Of a stretch of DNA of 64,000 bases, positions 59,715 to 64,000 are shown piece by piece. The stretch lies in assembly GCF_003144245.1 (NCBI RefSeq), contig NW_020289975.1, positions 186,001-250,000 on the forward strand, read 5' to 3'. The notes under the pieces were generated by a model. The model searched no databases. It was not told the DNA's origin and saw only the letters and a list, made by a program, of their open reading frames with translations. Made by a program: the position numbers and the translations under genes. Numbering within the stretch: the stretch's first letter is position 1; every line of letters starts with the position of its first letter. The DNA comes from Jaminaea rosea (taxonomy: Eukaryota; Basidiomycota; Exobasidiomycetes; Microstromatales).

Positions 59715-59803
59715 CTGTAGAGGTGCGCAGGCGAGGCAGAACGAGGGATCAGCTGATGTTTCATTGAATTGTGTGGAATGTGACCGTCGCGGCGTCTACG
59801 TAC
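59715..59803 (-). other. Candidate intron that would fuse MSH6 to ECO1 in frame
   Basis: On the minus strand GTACGT (59803-59798) begins six codons... more precisely two codons before the MSH6 stop ends, and CTCTACAG ends at 59715. A CTGAT branch-like site lies about 35 nt before the acceptor, followed by a pyrimidine-rich stretch. Length 89 nt fits the 65-94 nt of nearly all other introns here. Splicing joins ...SSSPT to Y-ASPLPSRIASSPATYG and then the ECO1 sequence, keeping the frame (total 5109 coding nt, divisible by three). The MSH6 stop TAG (59798-59796) lies inside this intron. Confidence 0.5.
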
Positions 59804-62800
59804 AAGTGGGAGAAGACGAAGGACCCGCAGCCGCAGCCGCGTCCTCCATAATGATGTCCCCGCCGTCTTCGCCCTCGCATTTTTGTGCCACCCTCTGAAT
59901 CTGCGCCCTGATGACTTCGAGGCGCGATGCGACCTGTCGGGGCTCAACGTCCATCGTCTCCACGGCTGCGCGGCTCTCTCCCTTCGATTGCCCGAGCCCA
60001 AAGAGGTAGGCAAAGTCACTGAGTGTGGCCATAGGAAGTGCGGAGGTGGTCCTCTGCTGTTGATGCTTCTTGGTGTCCTCTGCAAATTCGCGCGAGATGT
60101 CGTTGGCCCGGTCGCAGATGCTCTCCGGCACGCCGGCGAGATGGGCCACCTGCGTTCCGTAGGATGACTCTGCGACCCCGTCAACGAGCCGATAGGTGAA
60201 GACTACTTGGCGATTCTCATCGTCGACGACGACGGCCATGTGCTTGTTGGCGCAGCGCGGATACCCCTGGAAATCGTATGCAAGCTGGAGGTAGTGGGTG
60301 AGGAAGAAGCAGAGACAACGCGTGCGCGCAATCAGGTGGTGGAGCACAGCGTGCGCAATGGCGTGACCGTCGAATGTACTGGTGCCGCGGCCGAGCTCGT
60401 CCATGATGACGAGAGAGCGAGGCGTGCAGTCCTTGACGATGCGACTTGCTTCGAGCATTTCGACCATGAAGGTGGAGCTATTCTTGAAGATCTGGTCGTT
60501 GGCGCCCATTCGTGTGCAGACGCGATCTGCTGGTGAGATGCGGGCAGACTTGGCCGGGACGCGGCAGCCCAGCTGAGCAAGGATGACGCCTGTAGCCGTC
60601 GTGCGAGCCGTCGTGCTCTTACCAGCCATGTTGCCACCGGTGAGGAGGATGACCTCAGCGCTGTCGCCGCCCATTTTGATGTCGTTGGCGATGAAGTCGG
60701 TGGAACCGGCGATGCAGGGGTGGCGTAGCTCTTCAAAGTCCACCAGGGCCGTGTCGCATTCGACAAGTTCCGGTCGGCAGGTCGGCTCCCCCATGGCGTA
60801 GGAAGCCAGGCCCAAGCTTTGCAGACAGTCGATTTCGGCCAAGGCTCGAACGGCGGCGAGATAGGAGGATGCGTTCTCATTGAAGCGGTCAAATAAGCCG
60901 GCGTGGAACTCCTTGAGTGCAGCAAGGCGAGTCTCGCGCGCCTCCTTCAGCTTGAGGACAAGAGCTCGCACCGTCGGAGAATAGTAGCCCGTCGTCGCCG
61001 TCGTGCTTGACATGACCTGCCAATCATTGGGCACCTTGGTCTTGACCGGCACCTCGATTTGGTAGATCTCGTTAGTTCCTCGATGCTTCCAGTTGCAGCC
61101 GCCCTTCTTTTCTGCGCCGAGCTTGAGCAGCTTGCGGTAGCTTCGAAGCTCGCTCTCCAAGTCTCCTTCGACTTCATCGATGTGCGCCTGCGCGGTATCA
61201 TAGGCCTCGTCAACATCCTCACGAGGTTGGAAGGAGCCGTCTTCGTTGGCGATAAAGGAATCATCGAGCTCGCTGGCAAGGGAGGCAACATCCGGCACCG
61301 AATTGAGCAGCTCGCGGACCAAGGCAGACTTGAAATCAGCGCTGGCGTGCTTCAGGTCATTGACGATGGGCATGAGTTTCTTGAAGGCCGTGAGCAGACG
61401 CGTGAAGTCGCCAGGCTTGATCTTCCCTGAGTAGACCTTGGGTAGCAATCGCTCAAAGTCGGGCAACTTCTTCAGCGTAGCAAAGCAGTCTTCAAACTCG
61501 GCATTGCCTAGGAGATCGTCGACGGCGTCTTGTCTAGCCTTGATAGCGTCGACGTCGCAGAGTGGATGTGTGAGCCAGTGCTTGAAGAGGCGCTTGCCGG
61601 CGGGAGTGACGCAGCGGTTGAGGAGGCGATGAAGAGTACCGGCGTCGGAGCCATCTTCATTCTGTAGGACGCAGAGGTGGCTGAGGGTATTGGCGTCGAG
61701 GTGCATAGGTCGCCCGCTGGCCGTCCTGCGGTGCTCGAGCAGGCTGAAGTTCTTTGATGATGTGAGGTCTTTGAGGAGCGATAGTTGGTTGAGGTAGGCA
61801 AACATGCCCGCCATAGACGACATGACTATCTCTTTGTCTTGCATGGCGACGATGGCCTCCGGAATCTGGGCCTCGTCGCCGCCAAAGAGGTTGACAAGCT
61901 CGTCCTCAGTCTCTTCACGGGACAGCCACTCCTTGCCCTCGCGCAGCATCGTGATGCGGCAATCGGCGCTAGTGCAATTGCGGAGTAGGCGAAGTGTGTC
62001 CTTGCTGAGCTGACCTTTTTTGTGAATGACCTCCTTGACGCGCAGAGAGAGCAGAAGGGTCTCCAGCTGGCTACGCTGCTGATCGTCGACCCAGTGCGAG
62101 AGGCCAAAGTCACTCGTAGCAGCGTCCAGCGAGCAGATGCCAAAGGAGACAATCTCGCGGCCTTCTTCATCCTCACCGATCTCCTCCACAATGGCAATGC
62201 AGTAGGTGGCGAGGTCGTCTTCCAAGCCGTCGATTTGCGTCGCCGAAGTCATGACGTGGCGTAGCTCTCGTCGGACGATGTCGCCGCTGCTCTTGTCTCG
62301 CATCCCCTTTGCAACGGCAGTCTCCATCTGGTCGACGCGGCCGACCTTGTAGCCTAGAGCGAGGAGCTTGGTAGCGAAGAGATCAAAGGAAGCTTCAGGC
62401 ACGCCGACCATGGGCATCCTACCTCGATCAGTGAGCTTGAGGTCGAGCTCACGATGGACCGTGTAGGCGTCCTCCAGAAACATCTCGTAGAATTTGCCCT
62501 TTTGAAACATGAGGATCGTGTCCATGTTGTTTTGCCTGCGCGTAGGAGAGCGATGTTGATGCATTTAGTCAGCTAACCGCATCTGCAATGCTGTATCCCC
62601 TCGTCCGAGTACTCACTTGATCTCAAAATACTGCTTCTCGAAGTTGGTGAATTTGCCCCACCATGCGGATGGGATGCGTAGAGTGCGAGGATCGAAGTCG
62701 GCGTCGCCTGGGCGGTTGCCGTCACTGTCTCTTCGATCGACAAGGAAGGGAAAGCCGGGCTCTTTGGCGCCCCCTGCCTGCCCGGGAATAGGCGTAGAGC

Positions 62801-63680
62801 CACCCGGAGTTGCAGAGGAGGACGAGCTCCTCGCAGGAACGAGAGGCGGACGTGAAGACGACGACGAGGCTGAGGGAAGGCTCGGGCGAGACTTCTTGGC
62901 TGGTGGCTGGCCCGTCTTAGCTGCCTTTTTGCGAGGTGGAGGAGTGGGCGATGCTGAGCCCGATGCATCCGACATCGATGCATCGCCATCGTCGTCCTCA
63001 TCGTCATCCTCACTGTCGGAGACGGCCTGCGCCTTCCTACTCTTGTTCGCTGTGTCATCGTAGTCAGAGCCATCGTCTTGGTCTGATCCGGACTCGTAGT
63101 ACGTCTTGCGCTTGGCAGCCGCACCTCGCTGCGACGCGAGAGCGAGTCAGAACAGTCAATATGGTCAGCTCAGGTCTTTCATGCGCATACAGCCAGCTCG
63201 GTCACCACTCACCCTACGCGACGTGGTTGGCATCAAGTCCTCTTCGTCGTCATCATCCTCGTCCATCGTGGCTGAGAGTGGACTGCTGGCCGGAGGCGTA
63301 GGCTCACCACGAGGGACAGCCTTAGGAGTCGTCGCCGTCTTGACAGCGGCTTTGGACTGAGCAACGGCGCTGTTGCTGGCGTTGGTGCCAAGCCTGCTGG
63401 AAGGCGACTGCTTCGAGCTGGACGCGACAGGAGAGACGGAGCCACCGGATACGGTGGAGGGAGGCGAGGGCACAGAGCCCCTCTTGGTATACGATGTCGA
63501 CGACGATGAGGACGACGACGCGGTCTGCTTCTTTGCTGTACTGGAAGCGGCGCTGGGGGCAGTAGAGGCAGGGGCACGAGGAGGCTGAGAAGCTCCGCCA
63601 GGCGCAGCGTCGACTTTCTTGAAGAAGCTAAGCAGCGTGCCTTTGCCATTGGCCGGCTTCGCCGCCGGCTGCGATGGCAT
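59796..63680 (-). CDS. MSH6: DNA mismatch repair ATPase MSH6 (MutS homologue)
   Basis: Three exons on the minus strand (63680-63213, 63128-62617, 62535-59796), 1239 residues if the stop at 59796 is used; a fourth exon through 59714-58318 would instead give a 1702-residue MSH6-ECO1 product. With MSH2, Msh6 forms MutS-alpha, which recognises mismatches and small loops behind the replication fork. A PCNA-binding (PIP) box lies at residues ~13-22 (KGTLLSFFKK), as in known Msh6. A disordered, charged N-terminal region follows. The mismatch-contact motif is GKFYEMF (Phe-x-Glu, ~342-344). The ATPase has Walker A TGGNMAGKSTT (~960), Walker B VIMDELGRGTST and STFMVEM. The ATG at 63680 was preferred over an upstream in-frame ATG at 63932 because it places the PIP box at the N-terminus, as in orthologues. 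Confidence 0.95.
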
Positions 63681-64000
63681 GATGGCAATGGCGACGAGTG
63701 CGCGGGACGCTGGCACGAGAAGCACGAGACGGGGATGGAAGGAAAGAGTTGGTGGGTCGAGCAAGAGAGCGTTGAACGCGAGCGGAGCGACGCGACCCAG
63801 CTTCAATTTCAAGGTCCGCGCTCGCTCGTCCGCCCAGAAGAGGCGTGTCACGGAACGGAAGAAGTGAGAATGGCATTGGTCAATCCTCCTGGCCCTGAAC
63901 CTTCGCCTCTCGAGGTGCCATTGACGGTGCATGCTGTATCTGAAATTTTGACTCTGTCTTCACAATAGGATCGCAATTCCATGAGGAGGTTCAAAGTCTC
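63681..64000. promoter_or_regulatory. Upstream region of MSH6
   Basis: About 320 bp to the right edge. It should hold the MSH6 promoter. The minus-strand frame stays open to an ATG at 63932 but has no conserved content. I looked for MluI-type ACGCGT boxes and saw none; ACGCGA occurs near 63776. Confidence 0.35.

Noticed and set aside
63681-63932. Upstream ATG (63932) as the MSH6 start
   Set aside because: It would place the PIP box internally and adds basic, unconserved sequence. The ATG at 63680 gives the usual N-terminal PIP box.

Overview
This window is nuclear DNA of a basidiomycete fungus. GC-rich coding sequence, mostly short introns (22 inferred; 21 of them 65-94 nt and one 167 nt, with GTRAGT-like donors and CAG acceptors) and a dense gene layout on both strands support this. 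The myosin-motor chitin synthase resembling Ustilago Mcs1 suggests a smut relative (Ustilaginomycotina); that placement is inference. I see no transposon, retroelement, CRISPR array, rRNA or tRNA gene.

Layout, left to right: an incomplete acidic nuclear-type protein (-) shares a short divergent promoter with the rRNA helicase SPB4 (+). A Dnf1/2-type phospholipid flippase (-), enolase (-) and the COPII cargo adaptor SEC24 (+, with an N-terminal WW domain) follow. Next come a membrane-anchored cytochrome b5-like (MAPR) protein (-), a PHO84-type phosphate transporter (-), a 2.6 kb non-coding stretch, Mediator subunit MED8 (-) and a 6 kb single-exon class V chitin synthase (+). The middle holds an LSB3/YSC84-type SYLF-SH3 protein with an 8-nt micro-exon (-), glucose-6-phosphate 1-epimerase (+), an unrecognised repeat-motif protein (+), an insulysin/STE23-type M16 protease (+), a membrane SDR (+), and a PX-AGC kinase with large insertions (+). 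The right part holds an ER-type acyl-CoA-synthetase-like probable pseudoenzyme (-), a TDA3/DAO-type flavoprotein (+), the branched-chain keto-acid dehydrogenase E2 (-), ornithine aminotransferase (+), the cohesin acetyltransferase ECO1 (-) and the mismatch-repair ATPase MSH6 (-).

Most genes are housekeeping: ribosome assembly, glycolysis, secretion, membrane asymmetry, cell wall, endocytosis, amino-acid catabolism and replication-linked DNA maintenance. The most striking observation is at 58318-63680. MSH6 and ECO1 are head-to-tail only 149 bp apart. A well-formed 89-nt intron (59803 to 59715, minus strand) would remove the MSH6 stop codon and join the two reading frames exactly, giving a predicted 1702-residue MSH6-ECO1 protein. 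Fission yeast Eso1 is a known fusion of DNA polymerase eta with Eco1, so linking a PCNA-bound DNA-maintenance enzyme to the cohesin acetyltransferase has a precedent. This is a prediction from splice signals and frame only.

Exon borders were inferred by eye from splice consensus plus conservation of family motifs. Residue numbers are approximate.
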